Positions 40,763-50,900 of a stretch of DNA of 64,000 nt are shown here, piece by piece. The notes below the pieces were generated by a model, which had not been told where the DNA came from, did no database searches, and saw only the letters and a list, made by a program, of their open reading frames with translations. Made by a program: the position numbers and the translations under genes. Source of the DNA: Lachnospiraceae bacterium. GTDB taxonomy: Bacteria; Bacillota; Clostridia; Lachnospirales; Lachnospiraceae. Location of the stretch: positions 67,137-131,136 of the forward strand of contig JAGKTY010000001.1 of the NCBI GenBank assembly GCA_021153185.1, given 5' to 3'. Within the stretch, counting starts at the first letter, position 1; each line of letters begins with the position of its first letter.

Positions 40763-41263
40763 ATGGTCAGAAATTTATTCGTTGTCTGGCTGCTTACCGG
40801 TATATGGCATGGTGCAAACTGGACGTTCATTTTGTGGGGATTGTTTTATTTCGTGATTCAGCTTGCTGAAAAGTTTTTTGGTTATCCGAAAAAAATGAGC
40901 AAAACAGTCGGGCATCTTTATACGTTATTTGTTGTTAATTTGTGTTGGGTTTTGTTCCGCGCAGATGATTTGTATCAGGCGGGACGATTCATTATGAATA
41001 TGTTTGGATTAAACCGAAACGGTTTTGTGAATGATTTGTTCGTTCTGCTGATTCGGGAGAACTGGGTGTTTTTATTGGCCGGATTTTTGTTTGCAACGCC
41101 GGTTGTAAAGCATGTGAATGGCTATATGTATGATAACCCGAAGTCAAAACTGACAGCAGTGCTGGCAGTGGGATATCCGGTTGTCCTGATTTTTCTGGTC
41201 ATCATTTCAATCAGTTATCTGATGAGTGGAAGTTACAATCCATTTATCTATTTTAATTTTTAA
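40763..41263 (+). pseudogene. Truncated MBOAT O-acyltransferase (C-terminal part only)
   Basis: 166 residues begin MVRNLFVVWLLTGIWHGANW, which is the conserved catalytic-histidine region normally found about 300 residues into AlgI/DltB-type MBOAT proteins. The rest is the family's C-terminal membrane part. Everything before that point is missing and replaced by the tandem repeats at 40562-40750. A complete protein would move an acyl group across the membrane to modify a polysaccharide. Its neighbour is a DHHW protein, the usual partner. Either the gene was broken by deletion, or the left side is an assembly artefact at the repeats. Confidence 0.8.
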
Positions 41264-41289
41264 GTTGCAGCTGTAGTAAGAGGAAATCT

Positions 41290-42540
41290 ATGAGCGATGA
41301 ACGTAAAAAAATGAAAAGCTATCTTGTGCGAAAGAAAGTATTCACGGTTTTGTTTTTGGGACTTCTGTTTTTTTATGCGGGATACAATCTGTACCTGAAC
41401 CATGACACATACGCAGAGGCTTTGTGGGAGACTGTCTGGGAGATTGTTCAAAACAAAGAAGTAAAGCAAAGTGATATTGCAGAACTTGAAAATACACTCA
41501 GTACTGAAATATGGGGAAGAATGCAGTTCCTTGAAACATATTCATACTGCCAGGTGCTTATGGACAAAAGAGAGATTAATAATTTTAAATACATTAAGGA
41601 CGAAACAGGAAACCTGCATTATGCTTCATTCTTTCGCGAAAATGAAACCGATTGCTTTAACTACGCAATGCGCGTAAAACGTCTAAAGGATTATGCACAG
41701 TCGAAGGGAACGCAGGTGCTTTTCGTGGTTGCACCAACGAAGTATGTTGAAAAAGACAGTAAACTTCGTGCCGGTCTGCCAATCAATAATCCGAATATCA
41801 TTGTAGATGAGCTGTTGTTTTATTTGAATCGACTGGGCGTAGATACGTTAGATCTGAATTTATATATTCCGGGTCAGAATGTTGGGTATGAGGATGCGTT
41901 TTTCAAGACGGACCACCACTGGACGATTGAAGCAGCATTTGAGTCGACGAAGATTTTGGTGGATGCGTTGAATAAACGGTATGGCTATGCGTTGGATGCT
42001 GAGACCTTTTTGGGGCGTGACAGTTATTCCAAAGTCGTTTATAAAGGCGGTATGCTCGGTTCAATGGGAAGAGGAAGCGGTGCTAATTTTTCCGGGGTAG
42101 ACGATTTTGTAGCGTATTTTCCGAACTTTACCAATCACTATAAACGGCAGTCCCTTGAGGAAAATGGGGAGACGATGGTGAGAGAGGGAGAAACGCTGGA
42201 GACTATTATTTTGCCGTCCGTATTACAAAATGAGGATATTTATTCGGATTCACAGTATTCCGTGTACATCAATGGCCTTCGGCAGTATGAAAAAATCGAG
42301 AACCTGGATAACCCTGACGGCAAAAAGATATTTATGATTAGAGATTCCTATTTTTCGCCGGTCATTTCATTTCTTGCCCCACTTTGTGGAGAAATCGATG
42401 CGATGTGGTCTTTGGAAAATCAGAAAACGTTAGATATTGAGGAATATATCCGAAATAATGAGTTTGATTGTATCATTATGGAGATTTATCCATACAACAT
42501 TAATGACGAAGCGTTTCGTTTTTTTTCAGTAGAGGAGTAA
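41290..42540 (+). CDS. DHHW (AlgX/AlgJ-like) polysaccharide O-acetylation protein
   Basis: This 416-residue protein has an N-terminal membrane anchor (VFTVLFLGLLFFYAGYNLYL) and an SGNH-hydrolase-like extracellular domain with the diagnostic FFKTDHHWTIEAAF motif (DHHW) and a catalytic-serine region IFMIRDSYFSPVISFL. Such proteins transfer acetyl groups to exported polysaccharide and work with an MBOAT partner, here the truncated gene just upstream. AGAGGAAATCT precedes ATG 41290. The glycosyltransferase follows after six bases. Confidence 0.85.
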   Translation: MSDERKKMKSYLVRKKVFTVLFLGLLFFYAGYNLYLNHDTYAEALWETVWEIVQNKEVKQSDIAELENTLSTEIWGRMQFLETYSYCQVLMDKREINNFKYIKDETGNLHYASFFRENETDCFNYAMRVKRLKDYAQSKGTQVLFVVAPTKYVEKDSKLRAGLPINNPNIIVDELLFYLNRLGVDTLDLNLYIPGQNVGYEDAFFKTDHHWTIEAAFESTKILVDALNKRYGYALDAETFLGRDSYSKVVYKGGMLGSMGRGSGANFSGVDDFVAYFPNFTNHYKRQSLEENGETMVREGETLETIILPSVLQNEDIYSDSQYSVYINGLRQYEKIENLDNPDGKKIFMIRDSYFSPVISFLAPLCGEIDAMWSLENQKTLDIEEYIRNNEFDCIIMEIYPYNINDEAFRFFSVEE

Positions 42541-42546
42541 AATGAT

Positions 42547-44940
42547 ATGAAAAAGAAAGCAAAACTGTTTTTTCATGATTCGAAAAACAAAATCTGGTTC
42601 GTATTGAATATTTTTTGTACGATAATGTATTTGCTGTGGAGAATTTTCTTCACACTTCCGATCGGATACGGTGTTGTTTCCATCATTGCCGGTGTTGCGT
42701 TGCTGGTCGTGGAGGTGCTCGGTCTTGTTGAGGCGCTTGTCCATTACCTGAACATGTACAATGCAAGGGATTATGTGAAACCGGAGATTGCAGATGAATT
42801 GTTCCCGGATGTAGACATTTTTGTTGCCACATACAATGAAGAGCCGAATCTCCTTGAAAAGACGCTTCTGGCGTGCAAAAGAATGGATTATCCGGATAAG
42901 AAGAAGGTACATATCTACTTATGTGATGACGGACACAGGGAAAGTATGAAGGTATTGGCGGCAAAGCTTGGCGTTAACTATCTTGATAGGGAAGACCATA
43001 AAGGACAGAAGGCAGGAAACCTCAATAATGCTTTGGCGCATTCATCTTCACCGTATGTCGTAACCTTTGATGCTGATATGATTCCGCAGTCAGGCTTTTT
43101 GATGGAGACAATCCCATATTTCGTAGATTGTGAAATGCGAAACAAGGGCAGAGACGAAAAGGATCAGATTAAGCTCGGCTTTTTGCAGACGCCGCAGTCG
43201 TTCTATGATGTGGATTTGTTCCAGTTCAATCTTCATTCGGAGCGAAAGATTCCGAACGAACAAGATTATTTCTACCGTGACATAGAGGTTGCAAGAACGA
43301 GAAGCAACAGTTGTATTTATGGCGGCTCAAATACCGTGATTGCCAGAGAAGCGCTTGAAAAAATCGGCGGTTTTTACATGGACGCGATTACCGAAGATTT
43401 TGCCACAGGTATTCTGATTCAGAAAGCCGGATATGTGTCATTGAGTATTGCCAAGAGACTCGCGTCCGGTATTTCCGCAAAGAATCTTCAGGATTTGATT
43501 CAGCAGCGTGTCAGATGGGCCAGAGGCGTTATCTCGACAGGCAGAAAGATGCACATTTATACTTCGAAGACGCTCTCTTTTGCACAGAAAATGAATTATT
43601 GGGCATCCATCTGGTATTGGTATGCGCCGGTGAAACGTTTGTGTTACATCATGTCGCCGATCCTTTATGCGACATTCGGCTTTATGGTATTCCGGTGTGA
43701 TTTATGGGAGGTTTTGCTTTTTTGGCTGCCGATGTATGTAACGAGTAATATCAGCTTGAAAATGCTCAGCGGTAATATCCGAAATACCAAGTGGACATCG
43801 ATTTATGAGTATGCCCTGTTCCCTTATATGCTCATTCCGATCATTTTGGAAACGTTTGGTTTTTCGCTTAAGAAATTTAAAGTTACGACGAAGGATTCAG
43901 GCAAACAGGAAAAGAAAAGTTATTTTATTTACATGATACCGATTTTGATTGTGTTGTCTGTCATTGGTATCGTCCGTTGTATTCTTGTTATGTTTGATAG
44001 TGGATCCTTTGGACCGATTGTCGTATTGTTCTGGCTTGTTTACAATTTATACAATATGATAATGTGTTTGTTCTTTGTCAACGGAAGAACTATTTATCGA
44101 AACGCAGAGCGTGTGTATGCACATGTGGACGGTAAAGTGGAAATTGACGGAAAAGAATATTCCTGCATTACAAAGGATATGTCTGAGACAGGCGTAGCCA
44201 TTTATCTAGACAATCCGATTTTGTTTGATCCTGAAAATAAGGTAAAAGCGTCCCTTACATTGGATTCCGGAAGATGGAAGTCAAAAATGTGGGTTGAAGT
44301 AAAGCACACGAAGGAAATTCCGGAGCGAGAGGAGAAAAAATGGCTGTATTCAATGGCAATTGCGGCCTTCGATTCGGATGAGGACTATGATACATACCTT
44401 GCAATACTTTATGACCGTATTCCGACCAATCCTTCGGAAATTGAGAGAAGCAATGGTATTTACGACGATTTGAAGACGAACATAGAAATGCGAGTGACCA
44501 GTGCACCTTATCTGAAACGCCACCTTCCGAGAATGATTGTGGATTGTGATTTGCCGGTGCTTGTCGATGGTAAAAATGAGACGGCACATGTAATGGATTT
44601 CAATTATCAGTATTTTTCAGTGACCGCTCCTTGCAGGGATGACGAAGAAGACGATACGGCGGTGGAGCCGGAAGCAAAAAGCGTTGTTTTTGTTGTAGGC
44701 AAATATCGTATCAGGGCAAGCTACGAGCGTAAGTTTTCTAATATTTATTTATATTGCGTGGATGATTTCGATGAGTTATACTTTGTGCAGCACAAACGGG
44801 ATGAGATTATGTTTGCTGTACTCGAAATTATCAAAAAGAATGCAGAGAAAAAGAAAACTGATTCCGGTGAGCAGAACCAAAAGAATGGCGGAAATAAAAA
44901 GAAAGACAGCGAGTTTGATGAGATGAAGCTGTTATCATAA
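42547..44940 (+). CDS. Cellulose-synthase-like glycosyltransferase with a PilZ domain
   Basis: This 797-residue family-2 glycosyltransferase has N-terminal membrane helices, a cytosolic catalytic core (DVDIFVATYNEEPNLLEKTL, FDADMIPQSG, AITEDFATG and QQRVRWARG, i.e. the D, DxD, TED and QxxRW motifs), more membrane helices, then a C-terminal PilZ domain with RNAER and DMSETGVAIYL, the c-di-GMP-binding RxxxR and D/NxSxxG motifs. It probably makes a beta-glucan or cellulose-like exopolysaccharide under c-di-GMP control. GAGGAG precedes ATG 42547. A charged lysine-rich tail follows the PilZ domain. Confidence 0.9.
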   Translation: MKKKAKLFFHDSKNKIWFVLNIFCTIMYLLWRIFFTLPIGYGVVSIIAGVALLVVEVLGLVEALVHYLNMYNARDYVKPEIADELFPDVDIFVATYNEEPNLLEKTLLACKRMDYPDKKKVHIYLCDDGHRESMKVLAAKLGVNYLDREDHKGQKAGNLNNALAHSSSPYVVTFDADMIPQSGFLMETIPYFVDCEMRNKGRDEKDQIKLGFLQTPQSFYDVDLFQFNLHSERKIPNEQDYFYRDIEVARTRSNSCIYGGSNTVIAREALEKIGGFYMDAITEDFATGILIQKAGYVSLSIAKRLASGISAKNLQDLIQQRVRWARGVISTGRKMHIYTSKTLSFAQKMNYWASIWYWYAPVKRLCYIMSPILYATFGFMVFRCDLWEVLLFWLPMYVTSNISLKMLSGNIRNTKWTSIYEYALFPYMLIPIILETFGFSLKKFKVTTKDSGKQEKKSYFIYMIPILIVLSVIGIVRCILVMFDSGSFGPIVVLFWLVYNLYNMIMCLFFVNGRTIYRNAERVYAHVDGKVEIDGKEYSCITKDMSETGVAIYLDNPILFDPENKVKASLTLDSGRWKSKMWVEVKHTKEIPEREEKKWLYSMAIAAFDSDEDYDTYLAILYDRIPTNPSEIERSNGIYDDLKTNIEMRVTSAPYLKRHLPRMIVDCDLPVLVDGKNETAHVMDFNYQYFSVTAPCRDDEEDDTAVEPEAKSVVFVVGKYRIRASYERKFSNIYLYCVDDFDELYFVQHKRDEIMFAVLEIIKKNAEKKKTDSGEQNQKNGGNKKKDSEFDEMKLLS

Positions 44941-45000
44941 CGGAAGCGTTGAATGAGAGCGCAGAAATAAGCTGCGCTCGATTTCATGAGGAACACTAAT

Positions 45001-45873
45001 ATGAAACAACAATATAAAATGGGAATCACTTTTATCACGATGTCGGCGTTCTTCTTTGCGCTGATGAATTTGTTTATCAGGTTATCAGGAGATGTGCCAT
45101 CCTTACAAAAGGTATTTTTTCGCAATCTGTTTGCGATGCTCATTGCTGTCGGCACACTTTTAAAAAGCCATGTGCCGTTAAAGGTGGGCAAAGGAAATCT
45201 AAAGTATCTGCTCATCCGCTCTACGGCCGGGGCGCTTGGTATGGTCTGCAATTTCTATGCAATCGACCGCATGAATATTTCGGATGCATCCATGCTCAAT
45301 AAGCTATCGCCTTTTTTTGCAATCATTTTTTCTATTTTTGTGTTAGGGGAGAAGACCAAGCTACATGAATGGTTTGCCGTGCTTGTGGCGTTTGGCGGGG
45401 CGCTGTTTGTCGTAAAGCCGACCTTTTCCTTTGATATTATTCCGGCACTTGCCGGCGTACTTGGAGGGCTTGGCGCCGGACTTGCGTACACGTATGTGAG
45501 AAAGCTCGGCATGCGCGGTGAAAACAGTATGATTGTCGTTGCCTTTTTCTCATCATTTACGACACTGCTGCTTTTGCCGAATTTGATTTTTAACTATACA
45601 CCGATGAAGGCAAGTCAGTGGCTGTTTCTGTGCTTAACCGGTATCGCGGCAGCAGGCGGACAAATCTGTATCACAAAGGCGTATGCGTATGCACCTGCCA
45701 AAGAAATCTCGGTATATGATTTCTCTATTGTGATTTTTACCGCCATTCTCGGCATGCTGTTTCTTTCCCAGAAACCGGATTTGCTGAGCGTGATCGGATA
45801 TGTTATCATCATAGGAGCGGCACTCGGAAAGTGGTATGTGAGTGTGAAAAAAGTAAGCGGAACACAATTATGA
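45001..45873 (+). CDS. EamA/DMT-family transporter
   Basis: This 290-residue membrane protein has ten predicted helices in two EamA repeats (first half ITFITMSAFFFALMNLFIRL and the RSTAGALGMVCNFYAI motif, second half IIPALAGVLGGLGAGLAYTY with ITKAYAYAPAKEISVYDFS). Members export amino acids, nucleotides or other small solutes. ATG 45001 is preferred because GAGGAA lies eight bases upstream; the earlier ATG at 44986 is the start of that ribosome site. It has no functionally linked neighbours. Confidence 0.88.
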   Translation: MKQQYKMGITFITMSAFFFALMNLFIRLSGDVPSLQKVFFRNLFAMLIAVGTLLKSHVPLKVGKGNLKYLLIRSTAGALGMVCNFYAIDRMNISDASMLNKLSPFFAIIFSIFVLGEKTKLHEWFAVLVAFGGALFVVKPTFSFDIIPALAGVLGGLGAGLAYTYVRKLGMRGENSMIVVAFFSSFTTLLLLPNLIFNYTPMKASQWLFLCLTGIAAAGGQICITKAYAYAPAKEISVYDFSIVIFTAILGMLFLSQKPDLLSVIGYVIIIGAALGKWYVSVKKVSGTQL

Positions 45874-45907
45874 ATTAGAATTAAGAAGAAGAGGTAGAAG
45901 TAGAAGG

Positions 45908-46165
45908 ATGGAAGCGTTGTATCGGGCAATTGAAGATAAAATAAAACAGTCGGGATATCCGAGAGCGGTTTCGGGCGCAGATGTCTATGATGATATCTGT
46001 GATCAGATTGAAGGTAAGGAAAACGGAGCATATGTTTTGATGTCCAAATTTGAGGACGATGTGGTGTTTGAATATCATCTCACAATTATGGATGATGATT
46101 TCAATTTGGGCATATTGGAAATCCGCTGCCCGGAGGGGACATATCAAATGGATTTTGACGCGTGA
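45908..46165 (+). CDS. Small protein of unknown function
   Basis: An 85-residue protein, MEALYRAIEDKIKQSGYPRA onward, then GADVYDDICDQIEGKENGAYVL and EYHLTIMDDDFNLGILEIRC. It has a helical start and a beta-rich middle, no signal or membrane helix, and is acidic. I recognise no domain. AGGTAGAAGTAGAAGG precedes ATG 45908. Its stop codon lies inside the 5' arm of the terminator at 46155. It stands alone. Confidence 0.65.
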   Translation: MEALYRAIEDKIKQSGYPRAVSGADVYDDICDQIEGKENGAYVLMSKFEDDVVFEYHLTIMDDDFNLGILEIRCPEGTYQMDFDA

Positions 46166-46183
46166 GAACGCGTCAATTTTTTG
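46155..46183 (+). terminator. Terminator after the 85-residue gene
   Basis: TTGACGCGT (46155-46163) pairs perfectly with ACGCGTCAA (46168-46176) around GAGA, followed by TTTTTTG. The stop codon of the gene lies in the hairpin. Confidence 0.85.
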
Positions 46184-46276
46184 TTATGGCAACGAGGAAA
46201 ATGCCCATCGTGCTTGCACGAGAGGGCATTTGACGACTGCTAATCAGAGCGAGATTCGCAAAGCGTATCTCGACTC
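46183..46276 (+). repeat. Intergenic repeat with hairpin, related to copies at 16.7 and 57.7 kb
   Basis: The left part (46183-46214) matches 16676-16707 at 26 of 32 bases. AAATGCCC (46199-46206) pairs with GGGCATTT (46224-46231) and CGTGC with GCACG inside it. The right end AAGCGTATCTCGACTC (46261-46276) recurs exactly at 57706-57721. Confidence 0.6.
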
Positions 46277-46391
46277 GGTTATGTTAGAATAAAAAAAGAC
46301 GCAAAAGTCATACTAATCCTTGAGAATGCTTGCCAAATCGGACTAGTTTTTGCATACAAAAACCGTAAGGCGGCATTGGAAAGGAGCAGGT

Positions 46392-47699
46392 ATGAAATAT
46401 TTAAAGATTGAATGCGTAAGAGGACGTGAAATACTCGATTCGAGAGGAAATCCGACGGTGGAGGCGGAGGTGACGCTTTCTGACGGAACATTTGCACGTG
46501 CGGCAGCACCGTCCGGCGCATCCACAGGGGAATTTGAGGCACTTGAGCTTCGCGATCAGGACAAGAAACGATACAACGGAAAGGGTGTCCTAAAAGCAAT
46601 TAAGCATGTCAATGAAGCGCTTGCGGATGCTATTTGCGGGATGGATGCATCGGATATCTATGCGGTAGACGCGGCAATGATTCATGCAGACGGGACGAAA
46701 GATAAGCATAAGCTTGGCGCCAACGCAATGCTTGCTGTTTCCATCGCGACGAGCAGGGCAGCAGCGCGATCATTTGATATTCCGCTTTATAGATATTGGG
46801 GCGGAATGGCAGGTACGACATTGCCGGTGCCGATGATGAATATTTTGAACGGAGGCGCACATGCGGTATCGAGCGGACTCGATGTGCAGGAGTTTATGAT
46901 TATGCCGGTTGGGGCGTGCTGCTATCGGGAAGCGCTCAGATGGTCGGCAGAAGTATTCCATGCACTGCGCGGTATTTTGGAGGAAAGAGGTCTTGCGACA
47001 AGTGTCGGCGATGAAGGTGGTTTTGCCCCGGCGCTTAAGACAGATGAAGAGGCGCTTGAAACGATTTTGCAGGCGATTGAAAAGGCGGGATATCAGGCGG
47101 GCGCCGGCAAAGAGTTTATGCTTGCGATGGATGTGGCTGCTTCGGAATGGAAAAGTAAGGAAGGAAAAGGATTTTATACACTTCCAAAGGCAGGGATTAC
47201 GTATACGACAGACCAGTTGATTGCGCATTTTAGCGATTTGGTATGCCAGTATCCGATTATTTCGATTGAAGATCCCCTTGATGAGGAGGATTGGGACGGC
47301 TTTCGAAAAATGACGCAGACACTTGGGAAAAAAGTGCAGATTGTCGGCGATGACTTGTTTGTGACAAATACGGAGAGGCTTGAGAAGGGGATTCGATGTG
47401 AATGCGGCAATTCTATTTTAATCAAGCTCAATCAGATCGGCACCGTGACAGAGACATTAAATGCAATCAAGCTTGCGCATAGTGCCGGATTTACTGCGAT
47501 TGCTTCACACCGCTCGGGAGAGACGGAGGATACAACCATTGCCGACCTTTCTGTTGCCATGAACACATGTCAGATTAAGACCGGTGCACCGAGCAGGTCG
47601 GAGCGCGTGGCAAAATACAACAGACTTCTCCGCATTGAGGAACAGCTTGGCAGCGGCGCTTCTTATGCAGGATGGAATGCATTTTCACTTTCGATATAG
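46392..47699 (+). CDS. eno: Enolase
   Basis: This 435-residue enzyme of glycolysis dehydrates 2-phosphoglycerate to phosphoenolpyruvate. Active-site stretches GREILDSRGNPTVEAEV, DVQEFMIMPVGA, GDEGGFAPAL, IEDPLDEEDWDGF, GDDLFVTN, ILIKLNQIGT and SHRSGETEDTTIADL are present. One deviation: the usual NGGxHADNNVDIQEF loop reads NGGAHAVSSGLDVQEF, replacing the conserved Asp-Asn-Asn. ATG 46392 follows AAAGGAGCAGGT; a longer frame to 46350 is not supported. It is outside any glycolytic operon, and may be a second enolase. Confidence 0.92.
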   Translation: MKYLKIECVRGREILDSRGNPTVEAEVTLSDGTFARAAAPSGASTGEFEALELRDQDKKRYNGKGVLKAIKHVNEALADAICGMDASDIYAVDAAMIHADGTKDKHKLGANAMLAVSIATSRAAARSFDIPLYRYWGGMAGTTLPVPMMNILNGGAHAVSSGLDVQEFMIMPVGACCYREALRWSAEVFHALRGILEERGLATSVGDEGGFAPALKTDEEALETILQAIEKAGYQAGAGKEFMLAMDVAASEWKSKEGKGFYTLPKAGITYTTDQLIAHFSDLVCQYPIISIEDPLDEEDWDGFRKMTQTLGKKVQIVGDDLFVTNTERLEKGIRCECGNSILIKLNQIGTVTETLNAIKLAHSAGFTAIASHRSGETEDTTIADLSVAMNTCQIKTGAPSRSERVAKYNRLLRIEEQLGSGASYAGWNAFSLSI

Positions 47700-47770
47700 A
47701 AAAATCTAAAAATGTAGAAAAAAGGGTTTTCTGTAACGGGGGTTATATTATATAATATACAAAAATCGTA

Positions 47771-47915
47771 ACGATTCAGAACCTATTTGCAAAACAGCCT
47801 GTTTAAGGCTTTCTTTTTGCGCAGGGCTACTTCGCCGTGTAACGATTTATACAATCCTCCTTTCATGCAAGCATGATAAGTGGTTTTATGAATCGCTGCA
47901 TGGCTCTGAATTGTT
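47771..47915. repeat. MITE-like element of about 145 bases with imperfect terminal inverted repeats
   Basis: The left end ACGATTCAGAACC (47771-47783) is the imperfect inverse of the right end (GGCTCTGAATTGTT, 47902-47915). The interior contains TCATGCAAGCATGA (47863-47876). The right part is an inverted match to 21122-21174 (19 of 19 and 14 of 14 bases in the two modules). It lies between eno and carB and carries no gene. A -10-like TATAAT at 47751-47756 precedes it and may serve carB. Confidence 0.6.
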
Positions 47916-47941
47916 CCAAAACAGACAATAGGAGAAAGAAC

Positions 47942-50900
47942 ATGCCAAAATTAAAAGACATAAACAAAGTGTTAATTATCGGTTCGGGTCCAATCGTCAT
48001 CGGTCAGGCCTGCGAATTCGACTATTCCGGAACACAGGCGTGTAAGGCGCTTAGAAAGCTGGGATATGAGATTGTACTTGTCAACTCTAACCCTGCAACG
48101 ATTATGACAGACCCTGAGACGGCAGATGTTACATATATCGAGCCACTCAATGTAGATCGTCTTGAGCAGATTATCGCCAAAGAACGGCCGGATGCACTTC
48201 TGCCAAACCTCGGCGGACAGTCCGGACTGAATCTTTGTTCAGAACTTTATAAAGCAGGTGTTCTTGACAAATACGGTGTCAAAGTCATCGGCGTTCAGGT
48301 GGATGCGATTGAGCGCGGTGAGGACCGTATCGAGTTTAAGAAGACGATGGACGAGCTGGGAATCGGAATGGCGCGTTCGGATGTTGCATACTCTGTTGAG
48401 CAGGCACTTGAAATTGCAGATACGCTCGGCTATCCGGTTGTACTGCGTCCTGCCTACACGATGGGCGGCGCCGGCGGCGGACTTGTTTATAACAAAGAAG
48501 AGCTTAAAACCGTATGTGCCAGAGGGCTTCAGGCATCCCTCGTCGGACAGGTTTTGGTTGAGGAGTCCGTGCTTGGCTGGGAAGAACTTGAGCTTGAGGT
48601 TGTCCGCGACAGCGAAGGCAATATGATTACCGTTTGTTTCATCGAAAATATCGACCCAATCGGTGTTCATACAGGTGACTCGTTCTGCTCAGCACCGATG
48701 CTTACGATTGCTGAGGATGTTCAGAAGGAGCTGCAGAGACAGGCATACAGCATTGTAGATAAGGTACAGGTCATTGGTGGTACAAACGTACAGTTTGCGC
48801 GCAATCCAAAAGACGGCCGTATCATCGTAATTGAGATTAATCCGCGTACTTCCCGTTCTTCAGCGCTTGCTTCTAAGGCAACCGGTTTCCCGATTGCACT
48901 TGTTTCGGCAATGCTGGCAGCAGGGCTGACACTTAAGGACATCGAGTGCGGCAAATACGGTACACTGGATCAATATGTTCCGGACGGAGATTATGTTGTA
49001 ATCAAATTTGCCCGCTGGGCATTTGAAAAATTCAAAGGTGTGGAAGACAAGCTCGGCACACAGATGCGTGCGGTCGGCGAGGTCATGAGCATCGGTAAGA
49101 ATTACAAAGAGGCATTCCAGAAAGCAATCAGAAGTCTGGAAAATGGCCGCTATGGTCTTGGTCATGCCAAAGATTTTGACACACTTTCCAAAGAAGAGCT
49201 TCTCAGGAGACTTGCAACACCTTCAAGCGAGCGTCATTTCTTAATGTATGAGGCACTCCGTAAGGGCGCAAGTGTTGATGAGATTTTTGAACTGACCAAA
49301 GTAAAACACTATTTTATCGAGCAGATGAAGGAGCTTGTGGAGGAAGAGGAGGAGCTTCTCAAAGCAAAAGGCACTCTTCCTGCAGATGCGCTTTTAATCC
49401 GGGCTAAAAAAGACGGTTTCTCTGATAAATACTTAAGCCAGATTCTGGAGATTCCTGAGGATGACATCCGAGGTAAGAGATTGTCGCTTGGTGTAGAAGA
49501 GGCATGGGAAGGCGTACATGTTTCCGGTACAAAGGACAGCGCATACTATTACTCAACCTACAATGCGCAGGATAAAAATCCGGTTTCAGACAATAAAAAG
49601 ATAATGATTTTGGGTGGTGGTCCAAACAGAATCGGTCAGGGTATCGAGTTTGACTACTGTTGCGTGCATGCATCGCTTGCCCTGAAGAAGCTCGGCTTTG
49701 AGACAATCATCGTCAACTGTAATCCGGAGACTGTTTCAACGGATTATGATACATCTGATAAACTTTACTTTGAACCACTCACACTCGAGGATGTTCTGAG
49801 TATTTACAACAAAGAAAAACCACTTGGCGTCATTGCACAGTTTGGTGGTCAGACACCACTCAATCTTGCGGCAGACCTTGAGAAAAACGGCGTTAAGATT
49901 CTCGGTACAGCACCTTCTGTCATTGACCTTGCTGAGGATAGAGATTTATTCAGGGCAATGATGGATAAGCTTGAGATTCCGATGCCGGAGTCAGGCATGG
50001 CGACGACTGTGGATGAGGCTACCAAAATTGCCAACGAAATCGGCTATCCTGTTATGGTACGCCCTTCTTATGTACTTGGCGGACGCGGTATGGAAGTCGT
50101 TTACGATGATGCAAGCATGGCTGACTATATGAAGGCAGCTGTCGGTGTGACACCGGACAGACCGATTTTGATTGACCGTTTCTTAAATAACGCACTCGAG
50201 TGCGAGTCCGATGCAATCAGTGATGGTACACATGCTTATGTTCCGGCGGTTATGGAGCACATCGAGCTTGCAGGAGTACATTCAGGAGATTCTGCTTGTA
50301 TCATTCCGTCTGTTCATATTTCAGAGGAAAACATTGCGCTCATTAAAGAATACACGCGCAAGATTGCGGAAGAGATGCATGTCAAAGGTCTTATGAATAT
50401 GCAATATGCAATCGAAAACGGAAAAGTGTACGTGCTTGAGGCAAACCCAAGAGCATCCCGCACGGTTCCGCTTGTATCAAAAGTATGTAACACAAGAATG
50501 GTGCCGATTGCAACAGATATTATCACAAGTGAGATTACGGGAAGACCATCGCCAATCCCGGCGCTTACCGATAAGACAATTTCTTATTACGGCGTAAAAG
50601 AGGCTGCATTCCCATTCAATATGTTCCAGGAGGTTGACCCTGTACTGGGACCTGAGATGCGCTCAACAGGAGAGGTTCTTGGTTTGTCAGAGTCTTACGG
50701 AGAAGCATTCTACAAAGCAGAGGAAGGTGTCGGTGCACCGCTTCCGCTTGAGGGAACTGTTCTTATTTCCGTAAACCGTAAGGACAAAGAGGAAATCGTA
50801 GAAGTTGCAAAGAAATTCCATGAGGTTGGATTTAACATCCTGGCAACAGGCGGAACATTTGATTTGATTCGCGAGGCAGGTATTCCGGCCACAAAGATTA

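Noticed and set aside
40323..40830. Three overlapping minus-strand frames across the hairpin repeats with Phe/Leu-rich repeats
   Set aside because: The frames only mirror the tandem DNA repeat and the end of comEC; no start context or known protein repeat.
47873..47941. Longer carB start into the repeat element
   Set aside because: The extension has no ribosome site and reads through the mobile repeat; ATG 47942 has AGGAG and matches family length.
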